NCBI RefSeq assembly: GCF_001625365.1
Contig: NZ_LJJF01000001.1
Location: forward strand, 6,194,501 to 6,258,500
Length of the DNA stretch: 64,000 nt
Direction: 5' to 3'
DNA from: Streptomyces sp. MJM8645
GTDB taxonomy: Bacteria; Actinomycetota; Actinomycetes; Streptomycetales; Streptomycetaceae
Position 1 is the first letter of the stretch. Each line of letters opens with the position of its first letter. A program made the translations under genes and the position numbers. The notes under the pieces were generated by a model, which worked only from the letters and a program-made list of their open reading frames with translations, ran no database searches and was not told the origin of the DNA. Of the stretch, positions 52,653-61,934 are shown piece by piece.

Positions 52653-53980
52653 CGGCGGGCGCCGCCGGGGACCCCGCCAGAGCCGGCGGGCCTCCCGTCG
52701 ACCGCACCGGCGGGAACGACACCGGCCGCACCGGCGGCACTGACAGCGGTGACACCGGCACCAGCCGCACCGACCCGAGCCGCATCGACACCGGCCGCAC
52801 CGACACCGGCCACATCGACACCAGCCGCACCGACAGCGCAAGCACCCGGCCGCCCCGGGCGGTCCGGCACCACGAGGGAGAGGGAACGCACGTGGAGTCA
52901 CGCACCGGCATCGCCGTCGGAGGCACGGCGCACGCCGAACCGGTCTCGGTGCCGGAGCTGCTGGCCCGCAGCCGCACGCTCTGCACCCCGCCGCTACGGT
53001 CCGCCGTCGCCCGTTTGGCCGCACCGATGGACACCGTCGCCGCGTACCACTTCGGCTGGATCGACCGGGACGGCACCCCGGCCAAGGGCGACGGCGGCAA
53101 GGCCGTGCGCCCCGCCCTGGCCCTGCTCTCCGCCCGGGCCACCGGCGCCGCCGCCGAGGTCGGCGTGCCGGGCGGGGTCGCGGTTGAACTGGTGCACAAC
53201 TTCTCCCTGCTCCATGATGATCTGATGGACGGTGACGAGACCCGACGGCACCGGGCCACCGCCTGGACGGTCTTCGGTCCGGCCCAGGCGATCCTGGCCG
53301 GCGACGCCCTGGCGACGCTCGGCACGGAGGTGCTGCTCGACGCCGCGGTGACCGGCGGTACGAGCCCCACCGACGCCGCACGCGCCGTCCGGCTGCTCAC
53401 CACGGCGACCCGCCGACTGATCGACGGCCAGGCCATGGACGTCGCCTTCGAACAGCGCGACAGCGTCACCGTCGCCGAGTGCCTGGAGATGGAGGGCGGC
53501 AAGACCGCGGCGCTGCTGGCGGCCGCCTCGGCGATCGGCGCCGTCCTGGCCGGGGCCGACGACAAGGTCTCCGAACCGCTCCAGCGTTACGGCCACCACC
53601 TGGGCCTGGCTTTCCAGGCGGTGGACGACCTGCTCGGCATCTGGGGCGCCACCGAGGTCACCGGCAAGCCGCACTGGGGCGATCTGCGCCAGCGCAAGAA
53701 GTCCCTGCCGGTCGCCGCCGCGCTGGCCGAGGGCGGCGCGGCCTCGCGCCGGCTCGCCGAGCAGCTGGCCGACCCGAAGGGCCGCGGCGAGGAGGGCGAG
53801 CCCGAGCTCGCCGCCCGGGCCGCGCTGATCGAGGAGGCCGGCGGCCGCGCCTGGACCCAGGAGGAAGCCCGCCGCCAGCACACGACTGCCCTCGCCGCCC
53901 TGGACGAGGTGCCCATGTCCGACGAGGTGCGCGAGCACTTCGTCGCACTCGCCGAATTCGTGGTGGTACGAGAGAGGTGA
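52649..53980 (+). CDS. Polyprenyl (farnesyl-type) diphosphate synthase
   Basis: This trans-prenyl synthase supplies the C15 chain for squalene. The core shows GDGGKAVRPALALL, the first Asp-rich motif LLHDDLMDGDETRRH and the second region FQAVDDLLGIWG, in which the final Asp of DDxxD is Gly. Two starts are plausible. GTG 52649 overlaps the hpnE stop with GGGAGG upstream and gives 443 residues with ~80 Thr/Asp/Arg/Gly repeats. GTG 52891, behind GAGGGAGAGGGA, gives a normal 363-residue protein. Either way it belongs to the hopanoid operon. Confidence 0.9.
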   Translation: MTAGAAGDPARAGGPPVDRTGGNDTGRTGGTDSGDTGTSRTDPSRIDTGRTDTGHIDTSRTDSASTRPPRAVRHHEGEGTHVESRTGIAVGGTAHAEPVSVPELLARSRTLCTPPLRSAVARLAAPMDTVAAYHFGWIDRDGTPAKGDGGKAVRPALALLSARATGAAAEVGVPGGVAVELVHNFSLLHDDLMDGDETRRHRATAWTVFGPAQAILAGDALATLGTEVLLDAAVTGGTSPTDAARAVRLLTTATRRLIDGQAMDVAFEQRDSVTVAECLEMEGGKTAALLAAASAIGAVLAGADDKVSEPLQRYGHHLGLAFQAVDDLLGIWGATEVTGKPHWGDLRQRKKSLPVAAALAEGGAASRRLAEQLADPKGRGEEGEPELAARAALIEEAGGRAWTQEEARRQHTTALAALDEVPMSDEVREHFVALAEFVVVRER

Positions 53981-53987
53981 CGTTACG

Positions 53988-56072
53988 TTGACAGCAACCG
54001 CGGACGGCCGGCTCGACCCTGAGTACGATTCCGAGCCGGTCGCGGTGGGCGACCGCCCCCCGACCCTCCTGGGCGCCGGGCGGTGGCAGCCCGAAGACAC
54101 CGACCAGCTCCGGCCGGCCGGTGAGGCGGACCTCGGAGCGGCCGACGCGCGGGAGGCACTGGCCCGCGCCACCACCCACCTGCTCTCGCTGCAGAGCTCC
54201 GAGGGCTGGTGGAAGGGCGACCTGGAGACCAACGTCACCATGGACGCCGAGGACTTACTGCTGCGGCAGTTCCTCGGGATCCGGACCGAGGACCAGACCA
54301 AGGCCACCGCCGAATGGATCCGGTCCCAGCAGCGGGAGGACGGCACCTGGGCCACCTTCCACGGCGGGCCGGCCGAACTGTCCACCACCGTCGAGGCGTA
54401 CGTCGCCCTCAAACTCGCCGGCGACGACCCCGAGGCCCCGCACATGGTGGCCGCCGCGCGGTACGTCCGCTCCGCCGGGGGCATCGCGGCCGCCAGGGTC
54501 TTCACCCGGATCTGGCTCGCGCTCTTCGGCTGGTGGCCCTGGGAACGGCTCCCCGAGATGCCGCCCGAGATCATCTTCCTGCCCAAGTGGCTGCCGCTGA
54601 ACATCTACGCCTTCGGGTGCTGGGCCCGCCAGACCATCGTCCCGCTGACCGTCGTCTCGGCCCACCGCCCCGTCCGTCCGGCGCCCTTCCCGCTCACCGA
54701 GCTGCACACCGACCCGGACCACCCCTACCCCGACCGGCCGCTCGCCCCCGCCACCAGCTGGGACGGCCTCTTCGAGCGCCTCGACAAGGTCCTGCACGCC
54801 TACCACCACCGCGCCCTGCGCCCGCTGCGCCGGCTCGCCGTCTCCCAGGCCTGCCGCTGGATCGTCGAACGGCAGGAGGCCGACGGCTGCTGGGGTGGCA
54901 TCCAGCCGCCCGCCGTGTACTCGCTGATCGCCCTGCACCTGGAGGGCTACGAGCTGGAGCACCCGGTGATGCAGGCCGGACTCTCCTCCTTCGACCGCTT
55001 CACCGTGCACACCGAGGACGGCCGGCGCTGGCTGGAGGCCTGCCAGTCCCCGGTCTGGGACACCTGCCTGGCCACCATCGCGCTGGTCGACGCCGGGCTG
55101 CCGGCCGACCACCCGGCGCTGGTCTCGGCCGTCGACTGGATGCTCGGCGAGGAGATCCGCAAGGACGGCGACTGGTCCGTCCAGCGGCCCACGCTGGCCC
55201 CCGGCGGCTGGGCCTTCGAGTTCGAGAACGACACCTACCCCGACATCGACGACACCGCCGAGGTGGTGCTCGCGCTGGGCCGGGTCGACCACCCCGACCC
55301 GGCCAAGGTCGATGCGGCGATGGACCGCGGCGTGCTCTGGAACCTCGGCATGCAGTCCAAGAACGGCGCCTGGGGCGCCTTCGACGTCGACAACACCAGC
55401 ACGCTGCCCAACAAGCTGCCGTTCTGCGACTTCGGCGAAGTGGTCGACCCGCCGTCCGCCGACGTCACCGCCCACGTGGTGGAGATGCTCGCCGAGACCG
55501 GCCGGGCCCGCGACCGGCGCACCCGGCGCGGCGTCGAGTGGCTGCTGCACAACCAGGAGGCGGACGGCTCCTGGTTCGGCCGCTGGGGCACCAACTACAT
55601 CTACGGCACCGGCTCGGTGCTGCCCGCCCTGGTCGCGGCCGGCGTCCCGGACGAGCACCCGGCGATCCGGCGCGCCGTCCGCTGGCTGGAGGACCGGCAG
55701 AACACCGACGGCGGCTGGGGCGAGGACATGCGCTCCTACGAGGACCCGGCCCGCTGGGCCGGGCGCGGCGACTCCACCGCCTCGCAGACCGCATGGGCGC
55801 TGATGGCGCTGCTCGCGGCCGGCGAGGGCCCGGACGGCCGGGCCAACCCGGCGGTGGAACACGGCGTGGACTGGCTGGTGCGCACCCAACTGCCCGAGGG
55901 CACCTGGGACGAGCCGCAGTTCACCGGTACCGGCTTCCCGTGGGACTTCTCCATCAACTACCACCTGTACCGGCTGGTCTTCCCGGTCACCGCGCTCGGC
56001 CGCTACCTGCACGGCAGCCCCGCCCTCGGCCGCCGCAACGGCGACACCCCGGCGATCGGGGCGGCGCGGTGA
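53988..56072 (+). CDS. shc: Squalene-hopene cyclase
   Basis: SHC cyclises squalene to hopene/diplopterol at the membrane. The 694-residue protein carries the catalytic DIDDTA motif (about residue 419) and QW-type repeats such as QREDGTWATF, QEADGSWFGRWG and QNTDGGWGEDM. It has the N-terminal membrane-entry region and the C-terminal YHLYRLVFPVTALGRY. TTG 53988 follows AGAGG. Codon 90 (54255-54257) is TTA, the rare leucine codon read by bldA tRNA in Streptomyces, which suggests developmental control. The stop overlaps hpnG. Confidence 0.96.
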   Translation: MTATADGRLDPEYDSEPVAVGDRPPTLLGAGRWQPEDTDQLRPAGEADLGAADAREALARATTHLLSLQSSEGWWKGDLETNVTMDAEDLLLRQFLGIRTEDQTKATAEWIRSQQREDGTWATFHGGPAELSTTVEAYVALKLAGDDPEAPHMVAAARYVRSAGGIAAARVFTRIWLALFGWWPWERLPEMPPEIIFLPKWLPLNIYAFGCWARQTIVPLTVVSAHRPVRPAPFPLTELHTDPDHPYPDRPLAPATSWDGLFERLDKVLHAYHHRALRPLRRLAVSQACRWIVERQEADGCWGGIQPPAVYSLIALHLEGYELEHPVMQAGLSSFDRFTVHTEDGRRWLEACQSPVWDTCLATIALVDAGLPADHPALVSAVDWMLGEEIRKDGDWSVQRPTLAPGGWAFEFENDTYPDIDDTAEVVLALGRVDHPDPAKVDAAMDRGVLWNLGMQSKNGAWGAFDVDNTSTLPNKLPFCDFGEVVDPPSADVTAHVVEMLAETGRARDRRTRRGVEWLLHNQEADGSWFGRWGTNYIYGTGSVLPALVAAGVPDEHPAIRRAVRWLEDRQNTDGGWGEDMRSYEDPARWAGRGDSTASQTAWALMALLAAGEGPDGRANPAVEHGVDWLVRTQLPEGTWDEPQFTGTGFPWDFSINYHLYRLVFPVTALGRYLHGSPALGRRNGDTPAIGAAR

Positions 56073-56749
56073 CCACCGCCCCGCTGCTGGTGCTCTGCGC
56101 GCTGGGCCCCGAGGTCTGGGCGCTGCGCGGTGGCGACTGGCGCGGTGCGGCCGGCGGGCCGCCGGTGCTGGTGCGCACCGGCATGGGCCGGCGGCGGGCC
56201 GCGCTGACCGTCCGCCGGTTGCTCGGCTCCGCCCCCGGCGGCTACGGCGCGGTCGTGGTGGCCGGCTTCGGCGCCGCGGTCGGCCCGGGCGTGCTGCCGG
56301 GCGACATCGTGGTCGCCGACGGCGTGCGCGACGCGGAGGGGCACCTGTACCCCGTCGACTCCGGGCCGGAGCTCGCCAGGGCCCTCAAGGAACTCGGCCT
56401 GACCGCGCACGCCGGGGTGCACCACACCGCCGACCACGTCGTCCGCGGCCTCGAACGGCGCGCCCTGCACCTCCAGGGCGCGCTCGCCGTCGACATGGAG
56501 GCCGCCGCCGTGCTGGCCGCGCTGCGGGAACGGCGGCCGACGCTGCCCGCCGCCGTCCTGCGGGTGGTCGTGGACACCCCCGAGCGCGAACTGCTGCGGC
56601 CCGGCACCCTCCCGGCCGGGGTGCGTGCCTGGCGGACCCTGCGGGCGGCGGTGCCCGCCCTGGTCGACTGGTACCGGCAGGAGTCCCGGCCCGGCCCCGC
56701 GGACCTGAACCACCCCACATCCTCGACGCTCCCCCAGGAGGCGAGCTAG
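56069..56749 (+). CDS. hpnG: Adenosylhopane nucleosidase HpnG
   Basis: HpnG removes adenine from adenosylhopane to give ribosylhopane. The 226-residue protein is a purine-nucleoside-phosphorylase-like fold with VRTGMGRRRAALTVRRLL, VVAGFGAAVGPGVLPGDIVV and the conserved VDMEAAAVLAAL, where the Glu binds the ribose. The GTG start at 56069 overlaps the shc stop, and hpnH begins two bases after its stop. Confidence 0.92.
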   Translation: MTTAPLLVLCALGPEVWALRGGDWRGAAGGPPVLVRTGMGRRRAALTVRRLLGSAPGGYGAVVVAGFGAAVGPGVLPGDIVVADGVRDAEGHLYPVDSGPELARALKELGLTAHAGVHHTADHVVRGLERRALHLQGALAVDMEAAAVLAALRERRPTLPAAVLRVVVDTPERELLRPGTLPAGVRAWRTLRAAVPALVDWYRQESRPGPADLNHPTSSTLPQEAS

Positions 56750-56751
56750 CC

Positions 56752-57780
56752 ATGGCCATGCCGTTGCGCCAGACCGTGCGGGTCGGCACCTACCTCATGC
56801 AGCAGAAGCTGCTCAAGCGCCGGGACAAGTTCCCACTGATCGTCGAACTGGAGCCGCTGTTCGCCTGCAACCTCGCCTGTGAGGGCTGTGGCAAGATCCA
56901 GCACCCGGCGGGTGTGCTGAAGCAGCGCATGCCGGTGGCCCAGGCGGTCGGCGCGGTCCTGGAGTCGGGTGCCCCGATGGTCTCGATCGCCGGCGGCGAG
57001 CCGCTGATGCACCCGCAGATCGACGAGATCGTCCGCCAGCTCGTCGAGCGCCGCAAGTACGTCTTCCTCTGCACCAACGCGCTGCTGATGCGCAAGAAGA
57101 TGGACAAGTTCAAGCCCTCGCCGTACTTCACCTTCGCCGTGCACATCGACGGCATGCGCGAGCGGCACGACGAGTCGGTGGCCAAGGAGGGCACCTTCGA
57201 CGAGGCGGTGGCGGCGATCAAGGAGGCCAAGCGGCGCGGCTTCCGGGTCACCACCAACAGCACCTTCTTCAACACCGACACCCCGCAGACCATCATCGAG
57301 GTGCTGGACTTCCTCAACGACGAGCTCAAGGTCGACGAGATGATGATCTCCCCGGCCTACGCCTACGAGAAGGCCCCCGACCAGGAGCACTTCCTCGGCG
57401 TCGACCAGACCCGGGAGCTCTTCCGCAAGGCCTTCGCCGGCGGCAACCGGAGCCGCTGGCGGCTCAACCACAGCCCGCTCTTCCTGGACTTCCTGGAGGG
57501 CAAGGCCGACTTCGAGTGCACCCCCTGGGGCATCCCCAACTACTCGCTGTTCGGCTGGCAGCGGCCCTGCTACCTGATGGCCGACGGCTACGTGCCCACC
57601 TACCGCGAACTCGTCGAGAAGACCGACTGGAGCAAGTACGGCCGCGGCAAGGACCCGCGCTGCGCCAACTGCATGGCGCACTGCGGCTACGAGCCGACCG
57701 CCGTACTCGCCACCATGGGCTCGCTCAAGGAGTCGCTGCGCGCCATCACCGAGACCATCGGCGCCAACCGCGGCCACTGA
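56752..57780 (+). CDS. hpnH: Radical-SAM adenosylhopane synthase HpnH
   Basis: HpnH couples the 5'-deoxyadenosyl radical to diploptene, starting the C35 side chain. The 342-residue protein has the cluster motif CNLACEGC with cysteines at 39, 43 and 46. SIAGGEPLMHP is the SAM-binding GGE region, and a C-terminal cysteine group (RCANCMAHCGYEP) is typical of the family. It follows hpnG directly and precedes dxs. Confidence 0.95.
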   Translation: MAMPLRQTVRVGTYLMQQKLLKRRDKFPLIVELEPLFACNLACEGCGKIQHPAGVLKQRMPVAQAVGAVLESGAPMVSIAGGEPLMHPQIDEIVRQLVERRKYVFLCTNALLMRKKMDKFKPSPYFTFAVHIDGMRERHDESVAKEGTFDEAVAAIKEAKRRGFRVTTNSTFFNTDTPQTIIEVLDFLNDELKVDEMMISPAYAYEKAPDQEHFLGVDQTRELFRKAFAGGNRSRWRLNHSPLFLDFLEGKADFECTPWGIPNYSLFGWQRPCYLMADGYVPTYRELVEKTDWSKYGRGKDPRCANCMAHCGYEPTAVLATMGSLKESLRAITETIGANRGH

Positions 57781-57906
57781 GCCGGTCGTTCGACCGCGCC
57801 ACCGCTCCCGAGGACACCCCGTCCGGCCCGGGCCCCGCGCCCGGGCCGGCCCCGCCCCCGCCGGGCGGCGGCACCACCGCGCCACTCCGAGTCGTGAGGT
57901 GTACCC

Positions 57907-59817
57907 ATGTCACTGCTCTCCAGCGTCACGTCACCGGCCGAACTGCGAAAGCTTCCGGCGGCCGAACTCCCGCTGCTCGCCGACGAGATCCGCGCGTTCC
58001 TGATCGACGCCGTCACCCGCACCGGCGGCCACCTCGGGCCCAATCTCGGCGTGGTCGAGCTGACCATCGCCCTGCACCGGGTCTTCGACTCCCCGTACGA
58101 CCGGATCGTCTTCGACACCGGCCACCAGAGCTACGTCCACAAACTGCTCACCGGCCGCCAGGACTTCTCCCGGCTGCGGATGAAGGGCGGGCTCTCCGGC
58201 TACCCCTCGCGCGGCGAATCCGAACACGACCTGGTCGAGAACTCGCACGCCTCCACCGCCCTGTCCTACGCCGACGGCCTCGCCAAGGCCGCCGGACTGC
58301 TCGGCCAGCACGACCGGCACACCGTCGCGGTGATCGGCGACGGCGCGCTCACCGGCGGGCTCGCCTGGGAGGCGCTCAACAACATCGCCGAGGCCCGCGA
58401 CCGGCCGCTGGTCATCGTCGTCAACGACAACGAGCGCTCCTACGCCAAGACCATCGGCGGCCTCGCCAACCACCTGGCCACCCTGCGCACCACCCAGGGG
58501 TACGAACGCTTCCTCGCCCTCGGCAAGGGCGCGCTGCAGCGCACCCCGCTCGTCGGCCAGCCGATCTTCGACGCGCTGCACGGGGCCAAGAAGGGCTTCA
58601 AGGACGCCTTCGCGCCCCAGGGCATGTTCGAGGACCTCGGGCTGAAGTACCTCGGGCCGATCGACGGCCACGACCTCGGCGCCGTCGAACAGGCGCTGCG
58701 CCAGGCGCGCAACTTCGGCGGCCCCGTCATCGTGCACTGCCTCACCGTCAAGGGGCGCGGCTACCGGCCCGCCGAACAGGACGAGGCCGACCGCTTCCAC
58801 GCCGTCAACCCGATCGACCCGTACACCTGCCTGCCGATCTCGCCCAGCGGCGGAGTCTCCTGGACCTCGGTGTTCGGCGACGAACTGGTCGCGCTCGGCG
58901 CCGAGCGGCCCGACCTGGTGGCGATCACCGCGGCGATGCTCCAACCGGTCGGCCTGGCCCGCTTCGCCAAGGCCTTCCCGGACCGCACCTTCGATGTCGG
59001 CATCGCCGAGCAGCACGCCGTCACCTCCGCCGCCGGCCTCGCCACCGGCGGCCTGCACCCGGTCGTCGCCGTCTACGCGACCTTCCTGAACCGGGCCTTC
59101 GACCAGGTCCTGATGGACGTCGCCCTGCACCGGCTCGGCGTCACCTTCGTCCTCGACCGCTCCGGGGTCACCGGCAGCGACGGCGCCTCGCACAACGGCA
59201 TGTGGGACATGTCGATCCTCCAGGTCGTCCCGGGCCTCAGGCTCGCCGCCCCGCGCGACGCCGAACAGCTGCGGGCCCAGCTGCGCGAGGCCGTCGAGGT
59301 CGAGGACGCCCCCACCGTGGTCCGCTTCCCCAAGGCCACCATCGGGCCCGCCGTGCCGGCCGTCGAACGGATCGGCGGGATGGACGTCCTGCTGCGCACC
59401 GGCCGGCCGTCGGAGATCCTCCTGGTCGCGGTCGGCACCACCGCCGCCGCCTGCCTGGACGCCGCCCGGCTGCTGCTCGCCGAGGGCTTCACCGCGACCG
59501 TCGTCGACCCCCGCTGGGTCAAACCGGTCGACCCGGCCCTGCCGGAACTGGCCGCCGCCCACCGGCTGGTCGTCACCGTCGAGGACAACGGCCGCACCGG
59601 TGGCGTCGGCGCCGCCGTCGCCCAGGCGCTGCGCGACGCCGACGTGGACGTACCGGTGCGGGTGCTCGGCCTGCCGCAGGAGTTCCTCGGCCACGCCGCG
59701 CGCGGGGAGATCCTGGAGGAGACCGGCCTGACCGGCACCGGAGTCGCCGCCCAGACCGCCGTCTTCGCCAAGAACCTGCTACCGAACCGAGGAGCGAACC
59801 AGCGCCATGCCGGCTGA
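57907..59817 (+). CDS. dxs: 1-deoxy-D-xylulose-5-phosphate synthase
   Basis: Dxs makes DXP from pyruvate and glyceraldehyde-3-phosphate, the first step of the MEP pathway. At 636 residues it is full length, with a GHQSYVHKLLTGR start region, the thiamine-diphosphate motif VIGDGALTGGLAWEALNN, and the transketolase-like GIAEQHAVTSAAGLA and SGVTGSDGASHNGMWDM. Its position inside the hopanoid operon suggests a dedicated second copy that raises IPP supply; whether another dxs exists elsewhere is not visible here. It overlaps the next gene by 11 bases. Confidence 0.95.
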   Translation: MSLLSSVTSPAELRKLPAAELPLLADEIRAFLIDAVTRTGGHLGPNLGVVELTIALHRVFDSPYDRIVFDTGHQSYVHKLLTGRQDFSRLRMKGGLSGYPSRGESEHDLVENSHASTALSYADGLAKAAGLLGQHDRHTVAVIGDGALTGGLAWEALNNIAEARDRPLVIVVNDNERSYAKTIGGLANHLATLRTTQGYERFLALGKGALQRTPLVGQPIFDALHGAKKGFKDAFAPQGMFEDLGLKYLGPIDGHDLGAVEQALRQARNFGGPVIVHCLTVKGRGYRPAEQDEADRFHAVNPIDPYTCLPISPSGGVSWTSVFGDELVALGAERPDLVAITAAMLQPVGLARFAKAFPDRTFDVGIAEQHAVTSAAGLATGGLHPVVAVYATFLNRAFDQVLMDVALHRLGVTFVLDRSGVTGSDGASHNGMWDMSILQVVPGLRLAAPRDAEQLRAQLREAVEVEDAPTVVRFPKATIGPAVPAVERIGGMDVLLRTGRPSEILLVAVGTTAAACLDAARLLLAEGFTATVVDPRWVKPVDPALPELAAAHRLVVTVEDNGRTGGVGAAVAQALRDADVDVPVRVLGLPQEFLGHAARGEILEETGLTGTGVAAQTAVFAKNLLPNRGANQRHAG

Positions 59818-61213
59818 CCCCGACCGCACCGCCGCCAGCTTCGACCTCGCCGCGCTGATCGCCGAACGCGGCGCCGAGCGGTACGAGCTGCACGGCCGCC
59901 ACCTCAACCCGCAGCTGCCGCGCATGCTGCACACCATCGGCTTCGACAAGTACTACGAGCGCGCCAAGGGCCCGTACTTCTACGACGCCGAGGGCAACGA
60001 GTACCTCGACATGCTGGCCGGCTTCGGCATCTTCGCGCTGGGCCGCCACCACCCGGTCGTGCGATCGGCGATCCAGCAGGTGATGGACCTCGACCTGCCG
60101 GACCTGGTCCGCTTCGACTGCTCGCCGCTGCCCGGGCTGCTCGCCGAGCGACTGCTCTCGTACGCGCCCGGGCTGGACCGGGTGTTCTTCGGCAACAGCG
60201 GCACCGAGGCGGTGGAGACCGCGCTCAAGTTCGCCCGGTACGCCACCGGCCGCAGGCGCGTCCTGTACGCCGACCACGCCTTCCACGGGCTGACCACCGG
60301 CTCGCTCTCCGTCAACGGGGAGAGCGGTTTCCGCAAGGGCTTCGACCCGCTGCTGCCGGACACCGCCATCCCGCTCGGCGACCTCGGCGCGCTGGCCAGG
60401 GAGCTGAAGCACGGCGACGTCGCCGCCCTGATCGTCGAGCCGATCCAGGGCAAGGGCGTCCTGGCGCCGCCGCCCGGCTGGCTGCGTGCCGCGCAGGCCC
60501 TGCTGCATGAGCACAGGGCGCTGCTGATCTGCGACGAGGTGCAGACCGGGATCGGCCGTACCGGCGAGTTCTTCGCCTACCAGCACGAGGAGGGCGTGCT
60601 GCCCGACCTGGTCTGCGTGGCCAAGGCGCTCTCCGGCGGCTACGTGCCGGTCGGGGCGACGCTCGGCAAGAGCTGGATCTTCGAGAAGGTGTACTCCTCG
60701 ATGGACCGGGTGCTGGTGCACTCGGCCAGCTTCGGTGCCAACGCCCAGGCGATGGCGGCCGGACTGGCGACCCTGGAGGTGATGCGCGAGGAGAAGGTGG
60801 TGGAGAACGCGCGTCAGGTCGGCGATCAGTTGCGCGAGCGGCTGGCCGCACTGGTCGACCGGTACGAGCTGCTCGCCGAGGTGCGCGGCCGGGGTCTGAT
60901 GATCGGCATCGAGTTCGGCCGACCCAAGTCGCTCAAGCTGCGCACCGGCTGGACGGCCCTGCAAGCGGCGCGCAAGGGGCTGTTCGCCCAGATGGTGGTC
61001 GTCCCGCTGCTCCAGCGGCACCGGATCCTGACCCAGGTGTCCGGGGACCACCTGGAGGTGATCAAGCTGATCCCGCCGCTGATCATCACGGAGCGCGACG
61101 TCGACCGGTTCGTGGACGCCTTCACCGACATCATGGATGACGCGCACCGGGGGAGCGGGCTGATGTGGGACTTCGGGCGGACGCTGGTGAAGCAGGCGGT
61201 CGGCAGCCGCTGA
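59807..61213 (+). CDS. hpnO: Aminotransferase HpnO (aminobacteriohopanetriol formation)
   Basis: This 468-residue class III PLP-dependent aminotransferase has FGNSGTEAVETALKFARYATG, the LLICDEVQTGIGRTGEFFA aspartate motif and the PLP lysine in CVAKALSGGYVPVGA. As the last gene of the hopanoid operon it fits HpnO, which aminates the side chain to give aminobacteriohopanetriol; general ornithine/acetylornithine aminotransferases share the fold. ATG 59807 lies within dxs. A strong terminator follows. Confidence 0.88.
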   Translation: MPADPDRTAASFDLAALIAERGAERYELHGRHLNPQLPRMLHTIGFDKYYERAKGPYFYDAEGNEYLDMLAGFGIFALGRHHPVVRSAIQQVMDLDLPDLVRFDCSPLPGLLAERLLSYAPGLDRVFFGNSGTEAVETALKFARYATGRRRVLYADHAFHGLTTGSLSVNGESGFRKGFDPLLPDTAIPLGDLGALARELKHGDVAALIVEPIQGKGVLAPPPGWLRAAQALLHEHRALLICDEVQTGIGRTGEFFAYQHEEGVLPDLVCVAKALSGGYVPVGATLGKSWIFEKVYSSMDRVLVHSASFGANAQAMAAGLATLEVMREEKVVENARQVGDQLRERLAALVDRYELLAEVRGRGLMIGIEFGRPKSLKLRTGWTALQAARKGLFAQMVVVPLLQRHRILTQVSGDHLEVIKLIPPLIITERDVDRFVDAFTDIMDDAHRGSGLMWDFGRTLVKQAVGSR

Positions 61214-61257
61214 GCTGGTTCTGGGCGGGTGCTCGGCGGCGGTGCGGGAGTGTTGCG

Positions 61258-61292
61258 GGAGTGGGAAGTCGGCCGGGCCGACTTCCCACTCC
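61258..61292. terminator. 17-bp terminator after hpnO
   Basis: GGAGTGGGAAGTCGGCC (61258-61274) pairs perfectly with 61276-61292. Sequence and layout closely match a second hairpin at 62872-62908. It lies between convergent hpnO and the DUF6343 gene. Confidence 0.85.
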
Positions 61293-61307
61293 GTGGGAGA
61301 CACCGTG

Positions 61308-61583
61308 TCAGAGCTCGGTCCGGCGGCGCCGGATGACCACGACGAGATCGACGGTGGCGAACAGGGTGAGCAGGCCGCAGGCGATGGCGAAGCCGGTGAG
61401 GGTCCCCTGGCTGGGGGCGCCGTTGGCGGGGGAGGCCGCCGCCCAGATCGCGAAGCCCGCCGTCGCGAGCGCGAACAGCGGCGTGAAGGTGAGCGACAGC
61501 AGGTAGCGGAGCTTGAGATCGCTGCGGGCGGTGGCCGGCTCGGTGCCGCTGCGCCACGGCCGTCGCGGAGTGGTGGTGCGCAT
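61308..61583 (-). CDS. DUF6343-like small membrane protein
   Basis: The 91-residue protein has a basic N-terminus and GTEPATARSDLKLRYLLSL, which I associate with the actinobacterial DUF6343 family. Two transmembrane helices follow (about 30-50 and 62-82) and the end is basic (RRRRTEL). Function is unknown. It diverges from the I78 inhibitor gene. Confidence 0.75.
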   Translation of the reverse strand: MRTTTPRRPWRSGTEPATARSDLKLRYLLSLTFTPLFALATAGFAIWAAASPANGAPSQGTLTGFAIACGLLTLFATVDLVVVIRRRRTEL

Positions 61584-61660
61584 GGCCGTTCACCTCCGGG
61601 CCGCGCGGGTGGGGGCTACGATTCCAGCGTACGTCCGTGGGGGAGAGCGGGGGAGACGCG

Positions 61661-61861
61661 ATGACGGGGTCGGACGCGGCGGCGGACGCCGAGGGCTACG
61701 CGGGGCTGCGGATCGAACGGGCCCGGGAGCTGGCCCGGCGGCACGGCTGGGCCTCGGTCCGGGTGCTGGAGCCGGGGGCGATGATGACCATGGACCACCG
61801 TGAGGGCCGGCTCAACCTCGCGGTGCGCGACGGCGTGGTCGAGCGTAGCTGGGAGGGGTAG
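61661..61861 (+). CDS. Proteinase inhibitor I78-family protein
   Basis: This 66-residue protein has a conserved potato-inhibitor-like core, RHGWASVRVLEPGAMMTMDH followed by REGRLNL. I78 members inhibit serine proteases by exposing a binding loop. There is no signal peptide, so it would be cytosolic. ATG 61661 follows GGGGGAGA; an in-frame start 24 bases upstream lacks an SD. Confidence 0.75.
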   Translation: MTGSDAAADAEGYAGLRIERARELARRHGWASVRVLEPGAMMTMDHREGRLNLAVRDGVVERSWEG

Positions 61862-61934
61862 GGCCGCCCTCCCGGTGGTCGACCTTTCCGGCGGCCGGGG
61901 TGGCCGGTGGCCGCGGTGGTCGTGGCGTGCGGGC

